DNA from: an uncultured Porphyromonadaceae bacterium
GTDB taxonomy: Bacteria; Bacteroidota; Bacteroidia; Bacteroidales; Barnesiellaceae_A
Assembly (NCBI GenBank): GCA_900538705.1
Contig: UPZG01000008.1
Span: 1 to 64,000 of the forward strand
DNA: 64,000 bases
Reading direction: 5' to 3'
Shown here piece by piece: positions 16,998 to 26,151 of this stretch (the first letter of the stretch is position 1; every line of letters begins with the position of its first letter). A program made the position numbers and the translations under genes. The notes under the pieces were generated by a model, which did no database searches, was not told where the DNA came from, and was given only the letters and a program-made list of their open reading frames with translations.

Positions 16998-18029
16998 ATG
17001 AAAAAGTTCGTTTTTGTATTGTATTTGTTAAATTTCTTTGGAGCTATCGTAGCTCAAGAATATCCGTCAGAGTGGGTTAAATACACACTCGGTGGATATA
17101 TATATGCTATTGAATATGATATAAATAATGATAATTTGCCTGAAATAGATTTCAAGGAACGGGTGTTAAATGTAGCTCGTGCAAATCTTGCCAAGCAGAT
17201 AGAAATGCAAGTGTGTGATGTTGCAACATTAAACAAAGAGTCTATTGATGGTCATACGTCGGTCGCATATTCGTCGCAAACGAATTTTTCAACAGAAGTT
17301 AATATGGTATTAGTAAATACCCGAACACAATATGATACTGTAGAACGAAAAGGTTATGCAATAGCGTTCATAGACAAAGATGCGGCATGTAGTTACTATA
17401 AAAATGAATTGAACCTTTTATTCGGCAAAATGAATAATTCGAGGGTGTTGGCAGATGATTTGATTTCTAATGGTTTTAAGTTTAAGGCACGGGAAGAGCT
17501 GTCACAATCTTTGAAGTATTTAACTGAGATAGAAGAGCCGTTGTTTTGGATGAATATTTTTGGAATGCCCCAATTAGAACTTACAGAATGGCAAAATAGG
17601 TTTAATGAAATTGAGCAAGCCGTTAAACAATCGTTACTTGCATTAAAGCACGGCGTTGTAATTTGCTTGTCTTGTGAAGCAGATATCTTTGGACAACCAT
17701 ATACAATGTTGCAAAGTGGATTGAAGGGGGCTCTGTCGGCGGAAGGGTGTAGTTTTACAGATAATCCTTCTGAGGCAGATTGGGTAATAACTATTGTATG
17801 TAATTCAAGAGAGTATAACAATGTGATGATTGGTAAGATTAATACCTATTTTTCGTATGTAGATGCTCAGATAGCAATTGATAAAACTATTTCTGCCCAA
17901 AGAGTTTTCGAAAGTGGTGTGTCCGAGAAGGGCGGACATGTGCTGAATTTTACAAAAGCAGCCGAAGTGGCATATAAAAACTTGAAACAGTCTCTTGCAC
18001 AAACAATTATTGATAATATAAAGCAATAA
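16998..18029 (+). CDS. Exported LPP20-like protein, partner of the preceding lipoprotein
   Basis: A 343-residue exported protein with a signal peptide of about 19 residues (ending AIVAQ) and no lipobox. The N-terminal domain (about 22-135) has the layout of LPP20/FlgT-N proteins: YPSEWVKYTLGGYIYAIEYD, FKERVLNVARANLAKQIEMQ and YDTVERKGYAIAFIDKDAA. A helical middle (about 140-210) precedes a C-terminal alpha/beta domain with GVVICLSCEADIFGQ and EADWVITIVCNSREYN, reminiscent of CsgG/TolB-N-like folds. It lies 14 bases after the LPP20-like lipoprotein and ends in a strong shared terminator. Function unknown. Confidence 0.65.
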   Translation: MKKFVFVLYLLNFFGAIVAQEYPSEWVKYTLGGYIYAIEYDINNDNLPEIDFKERVLNVARANLAKQIEMQVCDVATLNKESIDGHTSVAYSSQTNFSTEVNMVLVNTRTQYDTVERKGYAIAFIDKDAACSYYKNELNLLFGKMNNSRVLADDLISNGFKFKAREELSQSLKYLTEIEEPLFWMNIFGMPQLELTEWQNRFNEIEQAVKQSLLALKHGVVICLSCEADIFGQPYTMLQSGLKGALSAEGCSFTDNPSEADWVITIVCNSREYNNVMIGKINTYFSYVDAQIAIDKTISAQRVFESGVSEKGGHVLNFTKAAEVAYKNLKQSLAQTIIDNIKQ

Positions 18030-18055
18030 TTTGGATAGGAATAGTTAGTCGCAGA

Positions 18056-18105
18056 AACTATATAGGCTGACAAAAGTCAAAAGACTTTTGTCAGCCTATA
18101 TAGTT
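18056..18105. terminator. 23-bp perfect inverted repeat, bidirectional terminator
   Basis: Arms 18056-18078 and 18083-18105 are perfectly complementary around AAAA. It lies between convergent genes ending at 18029 and 18125 and can serve both strands. It is unusually long and has no clear U-tract. Confidence 0.75.
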
Positions 18106-18124
18106 GTAAACTATTAGTTGAGGA

Positions 18125-19561
18125 TTACCACACCACTTTGGCAACGGCTGTTGTACCGCCTGAGAGCTCTGCTTTTGCGACATATACGCCACGTGGCAGG
18201 CGGGCAAGGTCTATTGTCGAGCCGTTGGCCACATGGCGGCCACCTAAGTCGTAGAGTGTCAGTCGGCCGTTGCAACTGAGGTGTGAACCGTCGCGGCGTA
18301 AAACGGCATCCGTCATGACTGCATTGACACTGCTGAAATCTATTACATCGTGCCCTTCTGGATATACAAAATCTGTGGATGGTTCATAATAGTAGCTCCA
18401 ATATATCAAGCCAGTAGCGCCGAAACGCGAATAATACGATGTCATTATCGGGAATTTTATACTACCAATGCCTTCTATCCATACGTCTTGCTCGATTATA
18501 GCTGATTCAGGAGATGAGGTATAATAATGTTTGCAAGTTACATAATATATGTTCCGTTCCAAACTATTGAGTGTGATAGTCCCGATACTGTCTACTAACA
18601 TTACGTTAACGGATTCATAAAAGCCCTCTTCTTCGATACTGTCGCCGGGTTGCATGTTGAAATCGTATAGGAGTACATCGCGGCATGTCTCTCCATTTTC
18701 TTCACGTTTGTAAACTTTTTGACCTGTTTCGTAGAGGTATATATATTTGCCAGTTGCGTCTATGGGATCTTTGTCCGACCATGGTTGGTAGTTGCCTATA
18801 TCCATGCGACAGTATTCTTGGCCATCGATTGTTACGGTATCTTTTAGTGTGTACATGTAGTATCCGTCAGAGGTTGAGTATTCTACCCATTGTTTTTCCA
18901 TAGTCAAATAGGGAATGTACTCGTGCCACGATACAGTTGTAGCCTCTTCGGGATATACAAAATCTGTGGAGGGTTCTCTATAATAAGAGAATACGGCTGT
19001 TCCTGATTGTCCAAAGCGGCCGTTGGTGTGGAGTATGGCTATGTTTACGGCTCCTATCCCTTCGACCCAAGTATCGCATAGTTTGTCGGCACCGGGCGTG
19101 TTGGGGAAATTGTCCGATTCGTACCATACGTAATAGAAGTTACGCAGCTTGCCGGCAACCTCGCGCTCCACCACACTGTCTACGTGTATGGTATATTCGC
19201 CGGCGTCTCCTGTGACGGTGACTGCATCACCGGCTTCCAGATTGAAGTCGTAGATGAGTTCTTCCTGCCCGTTGCGATAGATATATACGCACTTGTTTTC
19301 TTCCCTTATATATAGGGGTTCGCCATCGGTGTAGGCGGGAGTCTCCATGGGGGCATAGCGGCGTTCTGTCATGAGTTGATACTCTTTGCCGTCTATTTCG
19401 GCAGTTCCGTCTATGGTATAGCGGAAGTAGGCGGGAGTGCCCGCAGGCGTATATTCTACCCACTCTTTCCCGTCGGCTACATAGGGAATGTAGTCGTGAG
19501 CTGCCATGCAGCCGATGTAACCGGCCAGGAATAGTACCGAAGATAATAGAATCCGTTTCAT
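18125..19561 (-). CDS. Secreted protein with two tandem domains and a type IX-like C-terminal domain
   Basis: 478 residues from ATG 19561, where the signal MKRILLSSVLFLAGYIGCMA begins; the frame is open 96 bases further upstream, but that stretch is not signal-like. Two homologous units of about 200 residues follow. Each opens with HDYIPY or WHEYIPY, then WVEY, a YDFN-x-GD core, WVEGIG, and closes with EPSTDFVYPE. The last 75 residues (LTLYDLGGRHVANG, LARLPRGVYVAKAEL, VAKVVW) match the type A sorting domain used by the type IX secretion system. It is therefore probably exported to the surface. Function unknown. Confidence 0.78.
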   Translation of the reverse strand: MKRILLSSVLFLAGYIGCMAAHDYIPYVADGKEWVEYTPAGTPAYFRYTIDGTAEIDGKEYQLMTERRYAPMETPAYTDGEPLYIREENKCVYIYRNGQEELIYDFNLEAGDAVTVTGDAGEYTIHVDSVVEREVAGKLRNFYYVWYESDNFPNTPGADKLCDTWVEGIGAVNIAILHTNGRFGQSGTAVFSYYREPSTDFVYPEEATTVSWHEYIPYLTMEKQWVEYSTSDGYYMYTLKDTVTIDGQEYCRMDIGNYQPWSDKDPIDATGKYIYLYETGQKVYKREENGETCRDVLLYDFNMQPGDSIEEEGFYESVNVMLVDSIGTITLNSLERNIYYVTCKHYYTSSPESAIIEQDVWIEGIGSIKFPIMTSYYSRFGATGLIYWSYYYEPSTDFVYPEGHDVIDFSSVNAVMTDAVLRRDGSHLSCNGRLTLYDLGGRHVANGSTIDLARLPRGVYVAKAELSGGTTAVAKVVW

Positions 19562-19660
19562 GATATGAATTTTTAAAGGAGAACGATATTTTTGCAAGAA
19601 TAATAAAAATTTGTTGAAAAAACAAGGCTTTTTCAACTTCATGTAGTTGAAATACAAATA

Positions 19661-20560
19661 TTATTTCAAAGCTCTATATTGCCCCGGAGTTATGCCTGTG
19701 AGGTGCTTGAAGTATTTCCCGAAAAACGATTGGGTGGTGAAGTTGAGGTAATAGGCTATCTCTTGTATGTTCATGGTAGAGTAGCGTAAGAGGTTTTTAG
19801 CTTCGAGGATGACATACTCGTCAATCCATTCTGCGGCGCTGCGCCCGCTTATCTGCTTGATGACAGCCGAAAGGTATTTGGGAGAGATACATATTTGGTC
19901 GGCATAAAATTTTATGCTGTGTTCGCGGCAGTGATGTTTGTTGAGTAGGAGCATGAATTGTTCGTACATGGCTCTCTGTCTGTTCCTGAGGATGCTTGTG
20001 GTGTGACGACTGTTGTCATCTAAGAAGATGTCGCATAATTTATATACGAGAGCCACCATGATGCCTTTGATGGTCTCTAATTTATATTTTGTTTCGGGTT
20101 GTAGAATGAGAAGTTCGAGGGTATCGGCGAGTTGCCCGAAGAAACGGAGTTCTTCTACGGTCAGTTGTCGGGAGGGACTTTCGAGCATGACAGGGTGCAT
20201 TGAAAGCAGGTTAGTGAGGTTGATGCTCATGTCTTTGATGAAGTCTTCCGATACCATGACTACCGTAGCCGTAAAACGGTCCATTTCGTCTACTTGCACA
20301 ATGTCGTTGGGAGTATTGATAAACATCATTCCTGGCGAAATGCTGTATTCACCGATATTGCGCTTGAAATGTACTGTACCTCCGGTACATAACACTCCTA
20401 CCAATGCTTTGATTCGGCAAGGGTAACGAAACAAATCGGAGCTGAACGTGTTTCTTATCATGATGAACTCCTTGCCTATCGTCATGCGTTGGTCGTCTAA
20501 AAAACCTGCCAGTTGTTCGATAGTGAAACAGGGCAGTTCTTTTTCTTGTAAGGTGTCCAT
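19661..20560 (-). CDS. AraC-family transcriptional regulator
   Basis: 299 residues from ATG 20560 (MDTLQEKELP). The frame stays open upstream to 21028, but only by running antisense through the adaptor gene. The N-terminal 170 residues look like a cupin-type sensing domain (HFKRNIGEYSISPGMMFI). The C-terminal 100 carry two helix-turn-helix motifs: FYADQICISPKYLSAVIKQI and IQEIAYYLNFTTQSFFGKYF, followed by GITPGQYR. It is divergent from the RND efflux operon, with about 150 bases between starts, and is the obvious candidate to control it, probably on sensing a small molecule. Confidence 0.9.
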   Translation of the reverse strand: MDTLQEKELPCFTIEQLAGFLDDQRMTIGKEFIMIRNTFSSDLFRYPCRIKALVGVLCTGGTVHFKRNIGEYSISPGMMFINTPNDIVQVDEMDRFTATVVMVSEDFIKDMSINLTNLLSMHPVMLESPSRQLTVEELRFFGQLADTLELLILQPETKYKLETIKGIMVALVYKLCDIFLDDNSRHTTSILRNRQRAMYEQFMLLLNKHHCREHSIKFYADQICISPKYLSAVIKQISGRSAAEWIDEYVILEAKNLLRYSTMNIQEIAYYLNFTTQSFFGKYFKHLTGITPGQYRALK

Positions 20561-20577
20561 TTTGGCGATATTTTTGT

Positions 20578-20585
20578 CAAATATA
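20578..20585 (-). promoter_or_regulatory. Putative -7 box for the AraC regulator
   Basis: The minus strand reads TATATTTG, 17 bases before the ATG. It lies in the AT-rich gap shared with the efflux operon. Confidence 0.4.
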
Positions 20586-20711
20586 GATATTATTTGAGGA
20601 TTAAATTGTCTTAATAGGCAATTATTCGACTTTATGAACATTTTACATGCCGAAAGAGACTTTATATAGTAAAGTTTCCGATAGAACTTTGTCGTGCAAA
20701 ACAAAAATGTT

Positions 20712-21743
20712 ATGAGTAGAATCAGGTTTTTGTGCTTTTTAATGCTTTTGATAAGTATGGTTGTATGGTTTGGAGGTTGTTCTTCGGAGGTGAAGAAGAA
20801 GAACCGGCAGCCTGTTGTGGTAGAGACAATGACTCTTAGGCCGCGAGACAATAGTTGTGCCGACCGTTTTGTGGGCAATATAGAAGAGGCTTCGGCCGCA
20901 GCCTTGAGTTTTGCTGTGGGTGGGCAGGTAAAGCGTATCTGGGTGACCGAGGGTGACCGTGTGAATGCGGGTGACGAGCTGGCTTGTCTCGATGCTACAA
21001 CACTGCAACATACATACGATGCTGCCAAAGCTACATTAGACCGTGCAAAGGATGCCTACGACCGTATGAAGTTGTTGCGTGATAGCAACAGCTTGCCTGA
21101 GATTAAGTGGGTAGAGATACAGAGCTCGTTGCAACAAGCCGAGAGTATGGAGCGTATTGCATATAAAAATCTTGCCGATACTCGTCTTGTAGCTCCTTTT
21201 TCGGGTTATATAGCTCGTAAGGCAATCGAAGTGGGTGACAATGTTTTACCTTCAGCTACCGCATTTACATTGATGGAGATAGCAAGTGTTGATGTGAAAA
21301 TAGCCATCCCAGAAAATGAAATATCTCATATTGCGCGTGGCGACAGTGTCTTGGTGAGCGTAGGTGCTCTCGACGATAGAGAGTATCGAGGCGTAGTTAC
21401 AGTGAAAGGGGTGAGCGCACATCCTTTGTCACATTCTTATGAAGTGAGAGCTCGGCTCGATAATGCCGACGGGGCATTATTGCCAGGTATGGTATGTCGG
21501 GTAGAGATGTACAGGCGTGCTGCCGATAAAGAATTTATATTGCCGGTCGATGCTGTTTTTGCCGATACTGGTAAACGACATTTCGTATGGATATGTCGTG
21601 ACGGCGTTGCCGAGAAGCGATATGTTACGATAGGAGACTTGGCAGCCGATGGTATTGTGGTAGAAGGGGTTGCTGAGGGTGACCAACTCATTGTGTCTGG
21701 ATGCCAGAAGATAAGCGAAGGAATGACAGTTGACGTAAGATGA
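20712..21743 (+). CDS. RND efflux periplasmic adaptor lipoprotein
   Basis: 343 residues from ATG 20712; an upstream in-frame GTG (20694) is less likely. The signal ends in a lipobox with C23 (WFGGCSS), so it is anchored to a membrane. The adaptor layout is complete: a barrel-sandwich (lipoyl-like) half with LSFAVGGQVKRIWVTEGDRV, a short helical hairpin (about 90-140), the second half with TRLVAPFSGYIARKAIEVGD, a beta-barrel domain and a membrane-proximal domain. It bridges the pump and the outer-membrane channel. Its stop codon overlaps the permease start (ATGA), so the two are translationally coupled. Confidence 0.93.
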   Translation: MSRIRFLCFLMLLISMVVWFGGCSSEVKKKNRQPVVVETMTLRPRDNSCADRFVGNIEEASAAALSFAVGGQVKRIWVTEGDRVNAGDELACLDATTLQHTYDAAKATLDRAKDAYDRMKLLRDSNSLPEIKWVEIQSSLQQAESMERIAYKNLADTRLVAPFSGYIARKAIEVGDNVLPSATAFTLMEIASVDVKIAIPENEISHIARGDSVLVSVGALDDREYRGVVTVKGVSAHPLSHSYEVRARLDNADGALLPGMVCRVEMYRRAADKEFILPVDAVFADTGKRHFVWICRDGVAEKRYVTIGDLAADGIVVEGVAEGDQLIVSGCQKISEGMTVDVR

Positions 21744-24700
21744 AAAAGCAACACGACATTATTTCATGGGCTATAAACCATAGCACCATAATTTTTCTGC
21801 TTGCTGTGGCCGGAATTGTATTGGGTATATATGGGCTCATAGTTATGCCCAAACAGGAGTTTCCTCTTATAACAATACGACAAGGCTTGGTTATAGGTGT
21901 CTTTCCGGGACATAGCAGTGATGAGGTCGACGACCAACTGACGCAGCCGTTAGAGAATTTCATTTTTGGTTTTGAGGAGGTTAATAAGAAAAAGACAATG
22001 TCGCAAAGCCGTGATGGCTTTGCTTTTATTACCGTTGAACTAAATGACAATATTGTAGATAAAGAGGCTTTTTGGTCGAAGTTTAAGCATCGCCTCACTT
22101 TGTTTAAGTCGCAATTACCTTCAGATGTACTCGAAGTAATTGTTAATGATGACTTTGGTAATACCTCTTCCATGTTACTCGCCATAGAGTCTGATGACAA
22201 GACTTATCGTGAGATGGAGACCTATGCCGATGAGTTGGAGAAACGCTTGCGCAGTATAAAGTCGGTGTCGGGTATCCAACGATATGGCGGTTTGCAAGAG
22301 CAAATATCGGTTTATCTCGATGCTGATAAACTTGCAGCTTATGCTGTCAATGAAAACAGTGTTGCCATGAATTTGGCTTCGCATGGGTTTGCGGCTCTTG
22401 GAGGTTCTGTGGAAACTCTTGCCTACGTTGCGCCTGTGCATCTTGCGCCGTTGTATGATAATGAACGTAACATAGCCGAGCACGTTGTCTATTCCGACCC
22501 ACAAGGCAATGTGATTCGACTGAAAGATATAGCCCGTATTGTACGTGAATATCCTGCACCGAGTTCCTACATTACCAACAATGGCAGGAAGTGCCTGCTT
22601 CTTTCATTGGAGATGGGGCAGGGATATAACGTCATAGAAATGGGTAGGGAGGTTAATGCTATCATACAGGCTTTCCAGAATGATTTACCCGATGAGGTGA
22701 CGATAGAGCGTATTGTCGATCAGTCGCAGGTGGTCGGTGGTTCGGTAAAGACATTCTTGTCGGAGTTGTTGATAGCTATCGGTGCAGTTATTATCGTTAT
22801 TATCTTGTTGCTTCCGTTGCGGGTAGCTTCTATAGCAGCATCAACGATACCCATGACCATATTCCTTTCGTTGGGTATGTTTTTTGTTTTCGGCTTGGAG
22901 TTGAATACCGTTACGTTGGCTGCTCTTATCGTTTCGTTAGGTATCATTGTAGACGACTCTATTGTGATAATAGATAATTATATGGAGCGTCTTGATGAAG
23001 GCTTGCCTCGTCGCGAAGCCTCTATAGTGAGTGCCAAAGGCTTTTTCAAGTCTATCTTTTCGGCTACGTTGGCGATAAGTGTAACATTCTTTCCTTTTTT
23101 GGCAACGACGACGGGAGTTACCAATGACTTTGTCAAGCCATTCCCTCCGGCGCTTACCATAATACTGTTTATCTCATTGTTGGTGGCTATACTTATAATT
23201 CCCTTTATGCAAGAACATCTCATAAAGAGTGGTTATAATCGCGATGGGGCTCGTAAGAAGTCTTTCATACTCAATGCCATGCAAAGTGGATACGAGCGAT
23301 TGCTTTGCATTTGTTTTGCGCATCCCTACAAGACTATTACTGTTGGCGTGTTGGCCATAGGTGTGGGAGCTCTCATCTTTTTCAGTCGGCCTATGCAACT
23401 GATGCCTATTGCCGATCGTGACCAGTTTGCAGTAGAGATATACATGCCTCATGGTACAGCCATAGAGCGTACGGCTGCCGTGGCCGACAGCCTTGAACAT
23501 ATCTTGCGCCGCGACAAGAGAGTGAAGTCGGTTACCTCTTTTATCGGAACAGGGTCGCCTCGTTTTCATGCCGCATATGCTCCTCAGTTACCTGGTTCGC
23601 ACTATGCACAGTTTATAGTCAATACGACAGGAATAAAAGCTACAGAAAAGTTGCTCGATGAGTATGCCGATGTATACGACGATTACTTTCCCGGTGCACG
23701 TATCCGTTTTAAGCAATTGGAATATAACGATATAAAATATCCCGTAGAAGTGCGTCTTTCGGGTGATGACCTCGATGCACTCAAACACGATGCCGAGGTT
23801 GTGACGCAACTCATGTATGGTATAGAGGGGCTGAAATTGCCTCATACCAATTTTGAAGGGCAGCTTTCGGGGGTAAAAGTGGTATTGAATGAAGATGAAA
23901 TAAATAGATTGGGCATTAGTCCGGCGGTGGTGTCGGCCAATATCACAATGCATTCTACCGGTTTACCGATAGCTAAGGTATGGGAGAGAGATTATCCTCT
24001 GCAAGTTGTGCTATATTGTGGTGATGGTGATACGCGCGACTATGAATCTATGGCCGGTGAGTATATATCGGCGTGGGGAGGAAGTGTGTCGGTACCGCTT
24101 AGGCAGATTGCTACCATTCTTCCAGATTGGCATGACGGACAGATTGTAAGGCGTAACGGTATATTGTCTATGTCGGTATTTGCCGATATGGATCGCGGTT
24201 ATAATGCAGGAGAACTTACGGCTGAGTTGAGTAAACAGTTGGAAAAAGCCAACCTTTCTGAGGGCGTGTCGTGGTCGCTGGGCGGAAGTAAAGAATCTGA
24301 TGCTGAGCGTATGCCGCAAGTTATCAGTGGCTTGTTGTGTGCAGCAGTCATCATATTCGTCATTTTGCTTTTCCATTTCGGCAGTATCAAACCAGCCCTG
24401 CTCATTCTTTCATCTACTTTATTCTGTATTCTGGGAGCTGGTTTGGGTTTGTGTATTATGCATATTGCAGTGAGCATTACCGCTATTCTGGGAGTAGTGA
24501 CGCTCATGGGTATCTTGGTGCGTAACGGCATTATCATGCTCGATTATGCGGAAGAGTTGCAAGACAAAACCGGTATGAATGTGCGCGATGCAGCTTACCA
24601 TGCTGCAGTGCGCAGGATGCGTCCCATATTTCTTACCTCGTCGGCTGCGGCAATGGGTGTGATACCTATGATACTGGGGCATTCCTCTCTTTGGTCGCCT

Positions 24701-24850
24701 ATGGGTACGGTTATCTTTTTCGGTACGTTGGTTTCGATGCTTTTTACCCTCACAGTGCTGCCTATTCTCTACTGGCAGTTGAATCGTAAAAAAGAGAGAG
24801 AAAATATGGAATCTCTTTCGGTACAAACTTCCAAGACAGATGTAGTATGA
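21740..24850 (+). CDS. RND-family efflux permease (AcrB/MexB-like)
   Basis: A proton-driven inner-membrane pump of 1036 residues with twelve helices and two large periplasmic loops. The proton-relay aspartates are kept in helix 4: SLGIIVDDSIVIIDN (D405, D406). TM1 begins ISWAINHSTIIFLLA. C-terminal landmarks include GVVTLMGILVRNGIIMLDYAEEL and RMRPIFLTSSAAAMGVIPM. The relay pattern and adaptor type favour drug or lipid-like substrates over heavy metals, but the substrate is not readable. Start and stop both overlap neighbours by four bases (ATGA), marking a tightly coupled adaptor-pump-channel operon under the divergent AraC gene. Confidence 0.95.
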   Translation: MKKQHDIISWAINHSTIIFLLAVAGIVLGIYGLIVMPKQEFPLITIRQGLVIGVFPGHSSDEVDDQLTQPLENFIFGFEEVNKKKTMSQSRDGFAFITVELNDNIVDKEAFWSKFKHRLTLFKSQLPSDVLEVIVNDDFGNTSSMLLAIESDDKTYREMETYADELEKRLRSIKSVSGIQRYGGLQEQISVYLDADKLAAYAVNENSVAMNLASHGFAALGGSVETLAYVAPVHLAPLYDNERNIAEHVVYSDPQGNVIRLKDIARIVREYPAPSSYITNNGRKCLLLSLEMGQGYNVIEMGREVNAIIQAFQNDLPDEVTIERIVDQSQVVGGSVKTFLSELLIAIGAVIIVIILLLPLRVASIAASTIPMTIFLSLGMFFVFGLELNTVTLAALIVSLGIIVDDSIVIIDNYMERLDEGLPRREASIVSAKGFFKSIFSATLAISVTFFPFLATTTGVTNDFVKPFPPALTIILFISLLVAILIIPFMQEHLIKSGYNRDGARKKSFILNAMQSGYERLLCICFAHPYKTITVGVLAIGVGALIFFSRPMQLMPIADRDQFAVEIYMPHGTAIERTAAVADSLEHILRRDKRVKSVTSFIGTGSPRFHAAYAPQLPGSHYAQFIVNTTGIKATEKLLDEYADVYDDYFPGARIRFKQLEYNDIKYPVEVRLSGDDLDALKHDAEVVTQLMYGIEGLKLPHTNFEGQLSGVKVVLNEDEINRLGISPAVVSANITMHSTGLPIAKVWERDYPLQVVLYCGDGDTRDYESMAGEYISAWGGSVSVPLRQIATILPDWHDGQIVRRNGILSMSVFADMDRGYNAGELTAELSKQLEKANLSEGVSWSLGGSKESDAERMPQVISGLLCAAVIIFVILLFHFGSIKPALLILSSTLFCILGAGLGLCIMHIAVSITAILGVVTLMGILVRNGIIMLDYAEELQDKTGMNVRDAAYHAAVRRMRPIFLTSSAAAMGVIPMILGHSSLWSPMGTVIFFGTLVSMLFTLTVLPILYWQLNRKKERENMESLSVQTSKTDVV

Positions 24851-26139
24851 AACGAAGTGTAGTTATATTGGCATTGTTGCTTGTCGGCTTGCCGTTAATG
24901 GCGCAAGTGTCATATACCCTCGACGAGTGTAAGCAAATGGCATGGGAAAATAATTATACCATGCAAAATAGCCGTTTGGATATAGAAATAGCTTCCGAAA
25001 CCAAACGAGAAGCTTTCACGCACTATTTTCCGGCTGTATCGGCTTCGGGATTGATGTTTTGGACAACCGATAACATGATACAATTTGGCATTCCTCTTCC
25101 TGTACAGGTAGAGGCTTTCCCAAAGGAGCTGACAGTGGGATTGATAGACCGTGGTAAGACGGCCGGTATCATGGCTTTACAACCTCTCTTTTTTGGAGGA
25201 CGCATTGTCAATGGCAATCGTTTGGCCCAGATAGGAGAGCAAGTAAGTCGGAAAAAGGCTCTGCTTACGGCTCGAGATACAGAGTTGAAGACCGAAGAGT
25301 ATTTTTGGCAAATCATTTCTTTGAAAGAGAAGCTAATAACAATAGCGACGGCCGAAAAGCAGATTGCCGAGATAAAGAAAACTGTGGCGACAATGATAGA
25401 CGCTGGTATAGCTTCGCGCAACGATATGTTGAGGGTAGAGTTGCAAGAGCAAGATCTTGCGGCCAACCGGTTACGGGTAGAGAATGGCATCAGGGTGATG
25501 AAGCTACTCTTGAAACATCATGCCGGTATACGCGATGCCGAGTATGAGGTTGTTGCCGATTCGTTACCTATTGTATCGCCGTTAGATTATTATGTTGTCC
25601 CACAGGAGGCTGTGCAGAATCGTGTAGAGAGCGATTTATTAGACAAGGGTGTCGAGGCCGCACGCGTACAGTATCGTTTGGCTGTAGGGGAGAATTTACC
25701 TACAGTATCGGTGGGTGGTGGTTATCTGTATCATGACTTCACGGGGCGCGACATAGGTAACGGCATTGTAATGGTGAATGCTACCATTCCTATTACATCG
25801 TGGTGGAGCGGTTCGCATCGTATGAAGAGAGAAAAACTTAATATGAAAAAGGCCGAGAACGAGCGACAAAGCAATCGCGAGATGATGATGGTACAGATAG
25901 AGGTGAAGTGGAATGAGCTGGAAGAAGCTTATAGGCAGATACTCATTGCCGAGAAGTCGGTAGAGTCGTCGGCCGAAAATCTTCGGTTGAATAGTAACTA
26001 CTATCAAGCCGGTACAAGTTCATTGCCCGAGTTGCTCGATGCGCAGACGTTGGCACGCCAAAGTCGCGATAAGTATAGCGATGCCGTGATGGCTTATCGC
26101 ATGAAATTGTCGGAGTATTTGTCGTTTACAGGTCGATAA
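24847..26139 (+). CDS. TolC-like outer-membrane efflux channel
   Basis: 430 residues with a signal peptide of about 19 (ending LMAQ). Two copies of the OEP/TolC repeat are visible: YTLDECKQMAWENNYTMQNS at the N-terminus, and the second half with PTVSVGGGYLYHDF ... NATIPITSWWSGSHR. Long coiled helices occupy about 140-215 and 320-385. The end shows AGTSSLPELLDAQTLARQSR, typical of the family. It completes the tripartite RND system and overlaps the permease by four bases. It ends 12 bases from the convergent TamL-like gene, with no terminator visible between them. Confidence 0.93.
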   Translation: MKRSVVILALLLVGLPLMAQVSYTLDECKQMAWENNYTMQNSRLDIEIASETKREAFTHYFPAVSASGLMFWTTDNMIQFGIPLPVQVEAFPKELTVGLIDRGKTAGIMALQPLFFGGRIVNGNRLAQIGEQVSRKKALLTARDTELKTEEYFWQIISLKEKLITIATAEKQIAEIKKTVATMIDAGIASRNDMLRVELQEQDLAANRLRVENGIRVMKLLLKHHAGIRDAEYEVVADSLPIVSPLDYYVVPQEAVQNRVESDLLDKGVEAARVQYRLAVGENLPTVSVGGGYLYHDFTGRDIGNGIVMVNATIPITSWWSGSHRMKREKLNMKKAENERQSNREMMMVQIEVKWNELEEAYRQILIAEKSVESSAENLRLNSNYYQAGTSSLPELLDAQTLARQSRDKYSDAVMAYRMKLSEYLSFTGR

Positions 26140-26151
26140 GGCGTTGCCGTA

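Noticed and set aside
18056..18105. 23-bp inverted repeat considered as an insertion-sequence end
   Set aside because: It is a single compact hairpin between convergent genes with no transposase or target duplication; a terminator explains it.
20561..21028. 156-codon N-terminal extension of the AraC gene
   Set aside because: It runs antisense through the adaptor gene, and the AraC homology starts at ATG 20560 with a promoter box just upstream.
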